From contig CAVSEY010000006.1 of NCBI GenBank assembly GCA_963727035.1, forward strand, positions 1-64,000: 64,000 nucleotides of DNA, given 5' to 3'. A program made the position numbers and the translations under genes. A model generated the notes under the pieces. The model was not told the origin of the DNA. It searched no databases and was given only the letters and a program-made list of their open reading frames with translations. This DNA is from Rhodoblastus sp963727035. GTDB taxonomy: Bacteria > Pseudomonadota > Alphaproteobacteria > Rhizobiales > Beijerinckiaceae. Positions 17,562 to 26,732 of this stretch are shown piece after piece; within the stretch, counting starts at the first letter, position 1; each line of letters begins with the position of its first letter.

Positions 17562-18443
17562 ATGGCTTATTTCCGAGCGTTTCTCCTGATCCCGGCCCTG
17601 CTGGGCTTTTATGCCTTCGGCGTCCCGATCCAGGCCCTGGCGCGCCGGCGCCGCTGGGCCATGGCGCAAACAATCCCGGTCCTTTTCTCTCGGACCATCT
17701 GCGCCCTGCTCGGGCTTCGGGTTCATTTCGAGGGCGAGGCGCTTCTGGGACCGAAACCGCGGATGATCGTCGCCAATCACGTGTCCTGGAGCGACATTCT
17801 TGCTTTGGCGAGCCGGGAAACGCCCTGTTTCGTCGCCAAGAGCGAGGTCGCGGGCTGGCCGGTCCTGGGCGCCTTCGCCAGGGTTCAGGACACGATTTTC
17901 GTGCGCCGGGAGAGCCGCGCCGACGTGCCGCGCGTGAACGCGCTGATGGCCCGGAAAATGAGCGCCGGCGAGGACGTCCTGCTGTTTGGCGAAGGCACCT
18001 CCACCGACGGCGCCGGCGTGTCGAGCTTCAAGCCGTCGCATTTCGCGGCGGCGCGGGACGCCTTGCGCCTTTTTCCCGACATTGCCGAAGTGACGATCCA
18101 GCCGGCGGCGATCGTTTACACCCACGCCCGGGGCAAGCCTCTCGACGAGGAGAGCCGCCGCGCCCTGGCCTGGTTCGGCGACGCCGATCTCGCGCCGCAT
18201 ATCTGGCTGCTGTTGAAAAGCGCGCCGGTCGATTGTCTGGTGCGCTTTGGCGCGCCGCTGCCTTTTCGCGCCGACAGCGACCGCAAGGCCGTTGCGCTGG
18301 AGTCCGAGAACAGGGTGCGCGCTCTCGCCGCGACGCGGATCGCCGAACCGGGCTTCGATAATAAAAATTCGGGAAATTCACGGTGGAAAGGCGTAGGATC
18401 GTCGCGCGAAAATCTCGAGTCCGATGTCGCGGAGGAAATTTGA
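17562..18443 (+). CDS. 1-acyl-sn-glycerol-3-phosphate acyltransferase (PlsC family)
   Basis: Transfers an acyl chain to lysophosphatidic acid in membrane phospholipid synthesis. The 293-residue protein has an N-terminal hydrophobic segment (about residues 6-24), the catalytic HX4D motif as NHVSWSD (His73, Asp78), and the FGEGTSTDG substrate-binding block. The C-terminal 30 residues are polar and unlike the catalytic domain. The stop codon overlaps the TTG start of miaB by four bases (TTGA), a sign of coupling. It could be an ornithine-lipid type acyltransferase (OlsA-like); sequence reading alone does not decide. Confidence 0.88.
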   Translation: MAYFRAFLLIPALLGFYAFGVPIQALARRRRWAMAQTIPVLFSRTICALLGLRVHFEGEALLGPKPRMIVANHVSWSDILALASRETPCFVAKSEVAGWPVLGAFARVQDTIFVRRESRADVPRVNALMARKMSAGEDVLLFGEGTSTDGAGVSSFKPSHFAAARDALRLFPDIAEVTIQPAAIVYTHARGKPLDEESRRALAWFGDADLAPHIWLLLKSAPVDCLVRFGAPLPFRADSDRKAVALESENRVRALAATRIAEPGFDNKNSGNSRWKGVGSSRENLESDVAEEI

Positions 18444-19876
18444 AGTCCGATCTCGATGCAGCCGTGGTCCAGAACGATTGGACGCCTGCCCGGCCCGACC
18501 CGGGCGCAAGGGCGGCCAAGAAACTTCTCGTCAAATCCTTTGGCTGCCAGATGAATGTCTATGACTCCGCGCGCATGGCGGATGTCCTGGCGCCCGAGGG
18601 CTTTTCCGAGACGGGCGCGCTCGAGGACGCCGATCTGATCATTCTGAACACCTGCCATATTCGCGAGAAAGCCTCCGAAAAAGTGTTTTCCGAGCTGGGC
18701 CGGCTGCGGCGGCTGAAACAGGAGCGCCGCGCCGAGGGCAGGGACTTGCGCATCGCCGTCGCCGGCTGCGTCGCCCAGGCCGAAGGCGGAGAAATCCTGC
18801 GCAAGCAGCGCGCGGTGGATATCGTTGTCGGGCCGCAGAGCTATCACCGCCTGCCCGAGCTGGTGCGCATGGCTGCGGATGGGCCGGTGATCGACACCGA
18901 TTTCCCGGTCGACGACAAATTCAACCACCTGACCCCGCCCACCGACGCCAAGATCAGGACGCGCGGCGTCAGCGCCTTCCTGACCGTTCAGGAGGGCTGC
19001 GACAAATTCTGCTCCTTTTGCGTCGTGCCCTATACGCGCGGCGCCGAGGCCTCGCGCGACGCGGACAAGATCGTGGCGGAAGCCGAGGCGCTGACCCGCG
19101 CCGGGGTGCGCGAAATCACGCTTCTCGGGCAAAACGTCAACGCGTTTCACGGGTCGGGCGTGGGCGACGACGTCTGGTCGCTGGCCCGGCTGATCGAGCG
19201 GCTGTCCGAGATCGAAGGGCTGGCGCGCCTGCGCTATATGACCAGCCATCCCAACGACATGACCGACGATCTGATTCGCGCCCATGGCGAGATGGCGAAG
19301 CTGATGCCTTTCCTGCATCTTCCGGTGCAGTCGGGCTCCGACCGCAGTCTGGCCGCGATGAACCGCAAGCACCGGGCCGAGGATTATCTGCGTCTGGTGG
19401 AGAAGATTCGCGCGGCGCGGCCGGATATGGCGCTGTCGTCGGATTTCATCGTCGGCTTTCCCGGCGAAACCGACGAGGATTTCGAGGCCACGCTGGCCCT
19501 GATCCGCGCCGTCGATTTCGCTTCGACCTTCTATTTCAAATATTCGCCGCGTCCCGGCACGCCGGGGGCCGAGCGCGAGGATCAGGTCGCGGAAGAGGTC
19601 AAGGCCGAGCGCCTCGCCCGCCTCAGCGAACTGGTCGAGGCGCAACGGCGGGCGTTCAACCGCGCGCTGGTCGGACGGACCGTGGACGTCCTGTTCGAGA
19701 AGCGGGGCCGCCGGCCCGGCCAGATCGCCGGCAAGACCCCTTATCTCCAGATGGTTCAGGCCGACGGGCCGGACGATATGATCGGCAAGGTCGCGGCGGT
19801 GGAAATCGTCGAATGCAGCTCGAACTCGCTGTTCGGCCGTCTGGCGACGGGCGCGCAAGAGGCATGTCGCCCATGA
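18440..19876 (+). CDS. miaB: tRNA-2-methylthio-N6-dimethylallyladenosine synthase MiaB
   Basis: Adds the 2-methylthio group to i6A37 of tRNA. The 478-residue protein has the UPF0004 domain with three cysteines for the auxiliary cluster (KSFGCQMN, NTCHIREKA, AGCVAQAE), the radical-SAM CxxxCxxC motif in CDKFCSFCVVPY, and a C-terminal TRAM domain. The start is a TTG with GGAGG four bases upstream; an ATG at 18383 would add 19 residues inside plsC. The stop overlaps the phoH start by four bases. Confidence 0.95.
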   Translation: MKSDLDAAVVQNDWTPARPDPGARAAKKLLVKSFGCQMNVYDSARMADVLAPEGFSETGALEDADLIILNTCHIREKASEKVFSELGRLRRLKQERRAEGRDLRIAVAGCVAQAEGGEILRKQRAVDIVVGPQSYHRLPELVRMAADGPVIDTDFPVDDKFNHLTPPTDAKIRTRGVSAFLTVQEGCDKFCSFCVVPYTRGAEASRDADKIVAEAEALTRAGVREITLLGQNVNAFHGSGVGDDVWSLARLIERLSEIEGLARLRYMTSHPNDMTDDLIRAHGEMAKLMPFLHLPVQSGSDRSLAAMNRKHRAEDYLRLVEKIRAARPDMALSSDFIVGFPGETDEDFEATLALIRAVDFASTFYFKYSPRPGTPGAEREDQVAEEVKAERLARLSELVEAQRRAFNRALVGRTVDVLFEKRGRRPGQIAGKTPYLQMVQADGPDDMIGKVAAVEIVECSSNSLFGRLATGAQEACRP

Positions 19877-20934
19877 CCGCCTTCGAGGATGCGCTGGAAA
19901 AGGCCGAGGATGGCGCGGCGACGGAATTGGGACTGACGCTTGACGACAACCGCACCGCTTCGCTGATCTTCGGCCAATATGACCAGAATCTCGCGCGCAT
20001 CGAGCGCCGCCTCAATGTTTCGCTCAACGCCAATGGCAATCATGTCGTCATCAAGGGCGAGCCCGAGGCGGTGGGCCATGCCCGGCGGGTCCTGCAGATT
20101 CTCTGGACGCGGGCGCGCTCTGGCCATCCCGCGACCATGGGCGACGTCGATGGCGCAATCCAGGAATGCGCCTTGCAGGGCAATCTCTTTCCCAGCGAGA
20201 GCCCCGGCCCGCGCTCGACCTTCGAGCAGATTTCGACGCGCAAGAAAGGGCCGGTGCGCGCCCGTACGGCGGCGCAGGACCTCTATATTCGCGAATTGAA
20301 GCGTTTCGAGCTGGTTTTCGCAGCCGGGCCGGCCGGCACGGGAAAAACCTGGCTCGCGGTCGGCCACGCCGTGTCCCTGCTGGAGCAGGGCGTGGTCGAG
20401 CGCCTGATCCTGTCGCGCCCCGCCGTCGAGGCCGGCGAGCGGCTGGGCTTCCTGCCCGGCGACATGCGGGAAAAAGTCGATCCCTATTTGCGCCCGATCT
20501 ATGACGCGCTCCAGGATTTCATGGACCCGCGCACCATCGAGCGCGGCATGCAGACCGGCATGATCGAAGTCGCCCCGCTCGCCTTCATGCGCGGACGCAC
20601 CCTGAGCAATTCGTGCGTTCTGCTGGACGAGGCGCAGAACGCCACCGCCATGCAGATGAAAATGTTCCTGACCCGACTCGGCGAGGGCTCGCGCATGATC
20701 GTCACCGGCGATCCGACCCAGACCGACTTGCCCCCGGGCCAGAAGTCGGGCCTCAGCGAGGCGATCGGCTTGCTGAAAAATCTCGAAGGCGTCGGCCTCG
20801 TGACCTTGACCGAAGCCGATGTCGTTCGCCACGATCTGGTGCGGCGCATCGTCGGCGCCTATGAGGCGGCCGCGCGGACGGAGCGGGAAAGGGTGGTTGT
20901 CCGCTCGAATATCGACAAGGATTGGTCGCCGTGA
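19873..20934 (+). CDS. phoH: PhoH family ATPase
   Basis: A P-loop ATPase of the PhoH/YbeZ family linked to rRNA maturation through its neighbour YbeY. The 353-residue protein has an N-terminal KH-like region, Walker A GPAGTGKTW at about 152-160, and Walker B CVLLDEAQN. The start overlaps the miaB stop, and its own stop overlaps ybeY. The miaB-phoH-ybeY-corC-lnt order is widely conserved in Gram-negative bacteria. Confidence 0.95.
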   Translation: MTAFEDALEKAEDGAATELGLTLDDNRTASLIFGQYDQNLARIERRLNVSLNANGNHVVIKGEPEAVGHARRVLQILWTRARSGHPATMGDVDGAIQECALQGNLFPSESPGPRSTFEQISTRKKGPVRARTAAQDLYIRELKRFELVFAAGPAGTGKTWLAVGHAVSLLEQGVVERLILSRPAVEAGERLGFLPGDMREKVDPYLRPIYDALQDFMDPRTIERGMQTGMIEVAPLAFMRGRTLSNSCVLLDEAQNATAMQMKMFLTRLGEGSRMIVTGDPTQTDLPPGQKSGLSEAIGLLKNLEGVGLVTLTEADVVRHDLVRRIVGAYEAAARTERERVVVRSNIDKDWSP

Positions 20935-21434
20935 GCCTCGCCATTGATATCGCGGTCGATGAACCGAGGTGGAAAGAACTCGGCGACCTCGAAGCCCTCG
21001 CGGCGCAGTGCTTCGAAGCCGCGCTGCGGGAATCGCAAAAAAAGCCGGCAGGGGGCGCCGAGGTCAGCCTGCTGTTTTGCGACGACGCGCGGATGCGCGT
21101 CCTGAACCGGGACTTTCGCGGCAAGGACAAGCCGACCAATGTGCTGTCTTTTCCCGGTCCCGACCTGCCGGAGCCCGCGCCCGTGCTCGGCGACATCGCG
21201 CTCGGCTATGAAACCATCCTCCGCGAAGCCGGGGAACAGCGGAAGTCCTTCACGGATCACTCCCGTCACATGGTCGTCCATGGTTTCCTTCATCTTCTCG
21301 GCTACGATCACGAGACCGAGGCCGAGGCCTCGGAGATGGAAGCAATGGAAATCCGCATTCTCCAGCGTCTCGGGATCGCAAATCCCTATGGCGACCCTCT
21401 TCAGTCCGAGCCCGACAATCATGCCTGCTCCTGA
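20931..21434 (+). CDS. ybeY: endoribonuclease / rRNA maturation factor YbeY
   Basis: A zinc metalloprotein needed for 16S rRNA 3' end processing and ribosome quality control. The zinc site is the HGFLHLLGYDH motif, with NRDFRGKDKPTNVLSFP upstream as in the family. I start it at the GTG that overlaps the phoH stop (GTGA); a TTG at 20922 is possible. About 167 residues. The stop lies inside the start of corC (14-base overlap). Confidence 0.95.
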   Translation: MSLAIDIAVDEPRWKELGDLEALAAQCFEAALRESQKKPAGGAEVSLLFCDDARMRVLNRDFRGKDKPTNVLSFPGPDLPEPAPVLGDIALGYETILREAGEQRKSFTDHSRHMVVHGFLHLLGYDHETEAEASEMEAMEIRILQRLGIANPYGDPLQSEPDNHACS

Positions 21435-22416
21435 GCCCGAAAGGGAAGATTCGCCTCCGATCGAGCGAAGTCCCGGCAAGGCCGCCGTTTCGCTGATGGA
21501 TCGCCTGCGGGCAATTTTCGGCTTGAGCGGCGCCTCGATCCGCGACGATATCGAGGACGCGCTGGAAGACGCCTCGGTCGCCGACACCTTCAGTCCGCAG
21601 GAGCGGACGATCCTGAAAAATGTGCTGGGGCTGCATGAGGTCAGGGTCAGCGACGTCATGGTGCCGCGCGCCGACATCATCTCGGCGCCGATCGACGCGC
21701 CACTCGGCGAGGTCCTGGCGATTTTCCGCACCGCCGGCCATTCCCGCCTGCCGGTGATCGGCGAGACGCTCGACGACCCGCGCGGCATGGTTCACATCAG
21801 GGATTTCGTCGATTTCGTCGCGGCCAATGCGGAAACGAACGACGACAAGCAGGCCGACGAGGCCTCGGGCGGCGGCCGCTCGTTGACGATCGATCTGAAC
21901 GTCTCGCTCGAAGCGACGGGCATTCGCCGATCGGTGCTCTACGCGCCGCCCTCGATGCCGGCGCTGGACCTGCTGGTGAAAATGCAGGCGACCCGCACCC
22001 ATATGGCGCTGGTCATCGACGAATATGGCGGCACCGACGGGCTGGTGTCGATCGAGGATATTGTCGAAATGATCGTCGGCGACATCGAGGACGAGCACGA
22101 TCTCGACGAAAGCCCCAAGATCGAGGCCGCCGGGCCCGATATTTTCCTCGCCGACGCCCGTGTCGGCCTCGAAGAAGCCTCGGAGAAGACCGGGCTCGAT
22201 CTGGTGGGGCTCGGCGAGCGTGAGGATGTCGACACATTGGGGGGGCTCGCCGCCGCCTTCGCCGGCCGGGTGCCCATTCGCGGCGAAGTTGTCGCGAGCC
22301 CCGATCGCGCCTTCGAATTCGACATCGTCGACGCGGACCCGCGCCGGGTCAAGCGTTTGAGACTGCGACTGATCGGCGCCGGCGCAGCTCCCGCAGCTGA
22401 ACAACCCGTCTCCTGA
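21421..22416 (+). CDS. corC: CorC/HlyC family CBS-domain protein
   Basis: A cytosolic member of the CorC family. It has two CBS domains (about residues 75-130 and 165-225, the second with LVIDEYGGTDGLVSIEDIVE) and a C-terminal CorC_HlyC domain. In E. coli CorC has been linked to magnesium and cobalt efflux; related proteins are named TlyC or hemolysin C, but a toxin role is not implied. The 331-residue protein lacks the N-terminal membrane domain of CNNM transporters. It lies between ybeY and lnt as in most Gram-negative genomes. Confidence 0.92.
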   Translation: MPAPEPEREDSPPIERSPGKAAVSLMDRLRAIFGLSGASIRDDIEDALEDASVADTFSPQERTILKNVLGLHEVRVSDVMVPRADIISAPIDAPLGEVLAIFRTAGHSRLPVIGETLDDPRGMVHIRDFVDFVAANAETNDDKQADEASGGGRSLTIDLNVSLEATGIRRSVLYAPPSMPALDLLVKMQATRTHMALVIDEYGGTDGLVSIEDIVEMIVGDIEDEHDLDESPKIEAAGPDIFLADARVGLEEASEKTGLDLVGLGEREDVDTLGGLAAAFAGRVPIRGEVVASPDRAFEFDIVDADPRRVKRLRLRLIGAGAAPAAEQPVS

Positions 22417-22573
22417 CAACCTTCATCGCGCGATCCCGCATTTTCTCCAGCCGCTGTTTCGCTGGGGAAAGCTCAGGCGGCGCTCCGCAAGACATTCGCA
22501 ATCATGGAAACGCCGCCTTAAACTCGCCGGCGCCGTTCAAGACTCCTCGCCTTCGCCCCTGCCGGGATAGCCG

Positions 22574-24139
22574 ATGTTCGCATTCAGCCAATATGTCCTC
22601 CTTGCCGATGGTTGGCCGCGCCGCCTGATCGCTTTGCTGGGCGGCGCCTGCGGCGCGCTTGCGCTCGCGCCGGTCAATTTCTTTCCCGCTTTCGCCATTC
22701 CCATGGTCCTTTCGGTCTGGCTGCTGGACGGTTCGGCCGGCGGCACGCTCTTGATGAGTCTCCGGCGCGCCGGCGAAGCCGGCTGGTGGCTGGGATTCGG
22801 CTATTTTCTCGCCGGCCTGTGGTGGCTCGGGGCCGCCTTTCTCGCCGATGGCGACCAGTTCGCCTGGGCTCTGCCGCTCGGCGTCGTCGGGCTTCCCGCT
22901 TTTCTGGCCTTTTTCACCGCATTGGGTTTCGTCCTCGCGCGGCTGTTGTGGTCGTCGAGCCCGCGACGCATTTTTGCGCTCGCGGCCGCCTTGAGCTTTA
23001 CCGAATGGCTGCGCGGCTCGGTCCTGACCGGCTTTCCCTGGAACGATTTCGGCATGGTTCTGGGCGGGAATCTTCACCTGGCGCAGACCGCGTCGATCTG
23101 GGGGCTTTATGGCCTGACCATCCTCTCCGTCCTGATCTTCGCCTCGCCCGCTTTGTTCTTTGAGGACGGTCGAAAGACGCTGGCGGCGGGAGGCGTGATC
23201 CTGCTGGGCGCGCTCGGCCTTTTCGGCGCCTTGAGGCTTTCGGCGCCGGAGCGCGACGTCAAGGGCGCGCATCTGCGGCTTGTCCAGCCCAATGTCGCCA
23301 TCGCCGATTTCCGCGCCGACCGGAAGACGGAGCTCGTCGAGCGTTATCTGTCGCTTTCCGACCGCGCGACCTCGCCCGACAGAAACGGGATCGGCGACGT
23401 CACCCATCTGTTCTGGCCGGAATCATCCTTTCCCTTCATCCTGTCCGAGGACGGCGCGACCCTGGCGCTGTTCGCCTCGCGCCTGCAGAACGCCATTCTG
23501 TTCACCGGCGCGGCGCGGGCCGGGCGGGACGAGCCGAAGGCGGAATATTTCAATTCGATCCAGGTGCTCGCCGGCGGCGAAATCAAGGAGAGCTACGACA
23601 AGATCCATCTTGTCCCCTTCGGCGAATATGTTCCCTTCGCCAATGTCATATCGCGGCTGGGGATAACCCAGTTCGTCGCCATCCCGGGCGGATTCACTCC
23701 CGGCCGCTCGTCGCGGCTGCTGACCGCGCCCGGCCTGCCGCCCCTGCTGCCCCTGATCTGCTACGAGTTGATTTTTCCCAATCAAGTCGCGCGCCGGATC
23801 AATTCGCAGGCCTTGCGCCCCGGCGCGCTGCTGAATGTCACCAATGACGGGTGGTTCGGCATGACCTCCGGGCCTTACCAGCATTTCGCCCAGTCGCGCC
23901 TGCGATCGATCGAGCAGGGCCTGCCGTTGATTCGCGTCGCCAATACCGGAATTTCCGCCATCATCGACCCCTATGGCCGCACAACCGCTTTCGCGCCCTT
24001 GGGCGTCGAGGCCGTGATTGACGGCGAGTTGCCGAAAGCTCTTCCTCCGACCCTTTTCTCGCGATTTCCGATTTTTTTCCCGTTCATCTTGTGGATTTCT
24101 GTGCTGTTGGCCGCATTGAGCGGGCGACGCAAGGTTTGA
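22574..24139 (+). CDS. lnt: apolipoprotein N-acyltransferase
   Basis: Adds the third acyl chain to lipoproteins at the outer face of the inner membrane. The 521-residue protein has about six N-terminal membrane helices and a nitrilase-like domain. The Glu-Lys-Cys triad is visible as FWPESSFPF, YDKIHLVPFGEYVPF and LICYELIFPN. NDGWFG also matches. A last hydrophobic helix precedes the basic C-terminal GRRKV. It is the end of the miaB-phoH-ybeY-corC-lnt series, with a 157-base gap before it in which I see no feature. Confidence 0.95.
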   Translation: MFAFSQYVLLADGWPRRLIALLGGACGALALAPVNFFPAFAIPMVLSVWLLDGSAGGTLLMSLRRAGEAGWWLGFGYFLAGLWWLGAAFLADGDQFAWALPLGVVGLPAFLAFFTALGFVLARLLWSSSPRRIFALAAALSFTEWLRGSVLTGFPWNDFGMVLGGNLHLAQTASIWGLYGLTILSVLIFASPALFFEDGRKTLAAGGVILLGALGLFGALRLSAPERDVKGAHLRLVQPNVAIADFRADRKTELVERYLSLSDRATSPDRNGIGDVTHLFWPESSFPFILSEDGATLALFASRLQNAILFTGAARAGRDEPKAEYFNSIQVLAGGEIKESYDKIHLVPFGEYVPFANVISRLGITQFVAIPGGFTPGRSSRLLTAPGLPPLLPLICYELIFPNQVARRINSQALRPGALLNVTNDGWFGMTSGPYQHFAQSRLRSIEQGLPLIRVANTGISAIIDPYGRTTAFAPLGVEAVIDGELPKALPPTLFSRFPIFFPFILWISVLLAALSGRRKV

Positions 24140-24197
24140 CTTTAGGGCAGGCCTTGGTACAAACTAGGGTTGTAGATTTTACAGGCGGGTACTGCTG

Positions 24198-24611
24198 GTG
24201 AATAAGGTTCCCAACCCTATCGATAAACATGTGGGCGCCCGGGTGCGCATGCGCCGCATGCTGATCGGCATGAGCCAGGAAAAACTCGGCGAAGCTCTGG
24301 GGCTGACGTTTCAGCAGGTCCAGAAATATGAGAAAGGCGCCAACCGGATCAGCGCCAGCCGGCTCCAGCAGATTTCGGAAGCCCTGAACACGCCGCTGGC
24401 CTATTTCTTCAAGGGCGCTCCGGTTTCCGACGCCGCGACGCAAGGCGGCGTGGCCGAGGCCGGAGCCGACGAAAGCCATTTCAGCGATTTCGTCATGACT
24501 TCGGAGGGCCTGAGCCTCAACCGCGCCTTCGCGCGCATCTCCGACCCCAAGGTGCGCAAGAAGATCGTCGATCTGGTCAGTGTTCTCGCCGAGTGTGGAA
24601 ACAGGCCGTGA
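24198..24611 (+). CDS. XRE-family transcriptional regulator upstream of metK
   Basis: A 137-residue DNA-binding protein with an HTH_3 domain near residues 12-66, containing MSQEKLGEALGLTFQQVQKYEKGANRIS. The start is a GTG. Similar regulators sit between lnt and metK in many Hyphomicrobiales; the target is unknown to me. The rest of the protein (residues 70-137) lacks a recognisable ligand domain. An inverted repeat and a sigma70-like promoter lie directly downstream, so it may control itself and metK. Confidence 0.88.
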   Translation: MNKVPNPIDKHVGARVRMRRMLIGMSQEKLGEALGLTFQQVQKYEKGANRISASRLQQISEALNTPLAYFFKGAPVSDAATQGGVAEAGADESHFSDFVMTSEGLSLNRAFARISDPKVRKKIVDLVSVLAECGNRP

Positions 24612-24621
24612 CGCGGCGCGC

Positions 24622-24643
24622 ATCGTTCGATATAAAGAACGAT
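24622..24643 (+). promoter_or_regulatory. inverted repeat, candidate operator in front of metK
   Basis: Seven-base arms ATCGTTC and GAACGAT flank an eight-base AT-rich centre (GATATAAA). It ends 14 bases upstream of the predicted -35 box of metK and begins 10 bases after the XRE gene. A role as binding site for that regulator is an inference from position. Confidence 0.5.
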
Positions 24644-24657
24644 AAGCCTCATTTCGC

Positions 24658-24685
24658 TTGACGAAACGAACGCGGCCCCTATAGA
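24658..24685 (+). promoter_or_regulatory. sigma70-type promoter for metK
   Basis: TTGACG and TATAGA boxes are separated by 16 bases, close to the housekeeping consensus. It leaves a 5' untranslated region of about 120 bases before metK. I looked for a SAM riboswitch in that leader and could not convince myself of one. Confidence 0.65.
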
Positions 24686-24814
24686 CAAGCCTCGCCGAAC
24701 GCCCTTCATGGCATGCGTTTTTGCGCGCCTCTGGCCATGAAGAAGCTGCCTGCCCGACACGGGCGAGCGCGGCGCCTGTTCAACCGTCCTGTCTTTGCAA
24801 TCTGGAGAGATCTC

Positions 24815-26011
24815 GTGGCCCGTCAAGATTTCCTGTTCACGAGCGAATCAGTGTCCGAGGGGCACCCGGACAAGGTCGCCGACCGGATTTCCGATGAAAT
24901 CGTCGATCTCTTTTTCCGTGAAGGCCACAAGGTGGGCATGGATTCGTCGCAGATCCGCGTGGCGGCGGAAACCCTGGTGACAACCAACCGCGTCGTGATC
25001 GCCGGCGAGGTGCGCGGCCCGGAAATTTCACACGCCCGGATCGAGGAAGTCGCGCGCGACGCGATCAAGGACATCGGTTACGAACAGGCCGGATTCCATT
25101 GGGACACCGCCGAAATCGAAATCCTGCTCCACGCCCAGTCGGCGGACATCGCCCAGGGTGTGGACGCCGCGGGCAACAAGGACGAAGGCGCGGGCGACCA
25201 GGGCATCATGTTCGGCTATGCGTCCAACGAAACCGCCGACCTCATGCCGGCGCCGCTGCACTACGCCCACAAGATTCTCGAATCGCTGGCCGCCGCGCGC
25301 AAGGCCGGCAAGGGCGACGCCGCCAAACTCGGGCCGGACGCCAAGAGCCAGGTCACGGTGAAATATGTCGGCGGCCGTCCGGTCGGCGTCACCCAGATCG
25401 TGTTGTCCACCCAGCATGTCGATGAGGATCTGACCTCCGAAGACGTCCGCAAGATCGTCGAGCCCTATATTGTCGCGGCCCTCCCCAAGGGCTGGATTTC
25501 CGGCGAGACGGCCTGGCACGTCAATCCGACCGGCAAATTCGTGATCGGCGGCCCGGACGGCGACACCGGCCTCACCGGCCGCAAGATCATCGTGGACACT
25601 TATGGCGGAGCCGCGCCCCATGGCGGCGGCGCCTTCTCCGGCAAGGACCCCACCAAGGTGGACCGCTCCGCGGCTTACGCCGCGCGCTATCTGGCCAAGA
25701 ATGTCGTGGCCGCGGGACTGGCCGACCGCGTGACCATCCAGTTGTCCTACGCCATCGGCGTGTCCGAGCCCTTGTCGATCTATGTCGACGCCCACGGCAC
25801 GGCCAAGGTGGACGAGGCGGCGCTGGAGGAGGTCCTGTTCAAGATCGTCCGCCTTTCGCCGCGCGGCATCCGCGATCACCTCCATCTCAACCGGCCGATC
25901 TATGCGCGCACCTCGGCTTATGGCCATTTCGGCCGCACGCCGGACGCCGACGGCGGGTTTTCGTGGGAAAAGACCGATCTGGCGGACAAGCTGAAGGCGC
26001 ATTTCGCCTGA
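24815..26011 (+). CDS. metK: S-adenosylmethionine synthetase
   Basis: Forms SAM from methionine and ATP. The 398-residue protein has the three family blocks SEGHPDKVADRISDEI, GAGDQGIMFGYA and GGGAFSGKDPTKVDRS. I start it at the GTG that gives MARQDFLFTSESVSEG, with GGAGAGA upstream; the longer frame beginning near 24713 lacks homology. trmB follows after ten bases. This metK-trmB pairing is typical of the order. Confidence 0.96.
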   Translation: MARQDFLFTSESVSEGHPDKVADRISDEIVDLFFREGHKVGMDSSQIRVAAETLVTTNRVVIAGEVRGPEISHARIEEVARDAIKDIGYEQAGFHWDTAEIEILLHAQSADIAQGVDAAGNKDEGAGDQGIMFGYASNETADLMPAPLHYAHKILESLAAARKAGKGDAAKLGPDAKSQVTVKYVGGRPVGVTQIVLSTQHVDEDLTSEDVRKIVEPYIVAALPKGWISGETAWHVNPTGKFVIGGPDGDTGLTGRKIIVDTYGGAAPHGGGAFSGKDPTKVDRSAAYAARYLAKNVVAAGLADRVTIQLSYAIGVSEPLSIYVDAHGTAKVDEAALEEVLFKIVRLSPRGIRDHLHLNRPIYARTSAYGHFGRTPDADGGFSWEKTDLADKLKAHFA

Positions 26012-26021
26012 ATTTGTCCCG

Positions 26022-26732
26022 GTGACCGACCCGGAACAGGACGCCCCCCGCCGCGCGCGTCGCGACCCAGGGCTCTATGGGCGGCGCAAGGGCAAGACCC
26101 TTCGCCCGCGACAGGCCGGGCTGGTCGAAACCCTGCTGCCGCGCTTGCAACTCGACCTGTCCCAGCCGATTGCGGCGCCCTTCGACCTGTTTGCCCAACG
26201 CCCGGACGATCTGTGGCTTGAAATCGGCTTCGGCGGGGGCGAGCGCCTCGCCGCCGACGCCCTCAACCATCCCCGGCGCGGCTTTTTCGGTTGCGAGCCT
26301 TTCGTCAACGGCGTCGCCAAGCTGCTGGTCGAAATCGAGCGGCTCAAACTCGAAAACATTCGCGTTCATGCGGGCGACGCCAGCGAACTGATCGACAGGC
26401 TCCCCGAGAATTGCTTGTCCGGCGTCTATCTTCTCTATCCCGATCCCTGGCCCAAGCGGCGTCACAAGGAACGGCGTTTCGTGTCCGACGCCATGCTCGC
26501 GCGCCTGGCGCGGGTCATGCGCCCGGGCGCCGAATTGCGTTTCGCGACCGATATCGACGATTACGCCGCCTGGACCCTGGCGCGCGTTCTGCGCTCGCCG
26601 GATTTTCTTTGGCCGGCGCGCAGCGTCCACGACTGGACGACGCCCTGGGAAGGATGGGCGCCCACGCGCTACGAGGCCAAGGCCGTGCGCGAGGGCCGGA
26701 ATCCGGCCTATCTGACCTTCATTCGCCGTTGA
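26022..26732 (+). CDS. trmB: tRNA (guanine-N7-)-methyltransferase
   Basis: Methylates G46 of tRNA using SAM. The 236-residue Rossmann methyltransferase has LEIGFGGGE (SAM-binding), YPDPWPKRRHKERRF (the family signature), and a C-terminal TRYEAKAVREGR motif. The start is a GTG ten bases after metK. Its 3' end overlaps the convergent protease gene by 14 bases. Confidence 0.95.
   Translation: MTDPEQDAPRRARRDPGLYGRRKGKTLRPRQAGLVETLLPRLQLDLSQPIAAPFDLFAQRPDDLWLEIGFGGGERLAADALNHPRRGFFGCEPFVNGVAKLLVEIERLKLENIRVHAGDASELIDRLPENCLSGVYLLYPDPWPKRRHKERRFVSDAMLARLARVMRPGAELRFATDIDDYAAWTLARVLRSPDFLWPARSVHDWTTPWEGWAPTRYEAKAVREGRNPAYLTFIRR

Noticed and set aside
24686..24814. SAM riboswitch in the metK leader
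   Set aside because: No SAM-II or SAM/SAH pseudoknot pattern could be drawn with confidence.
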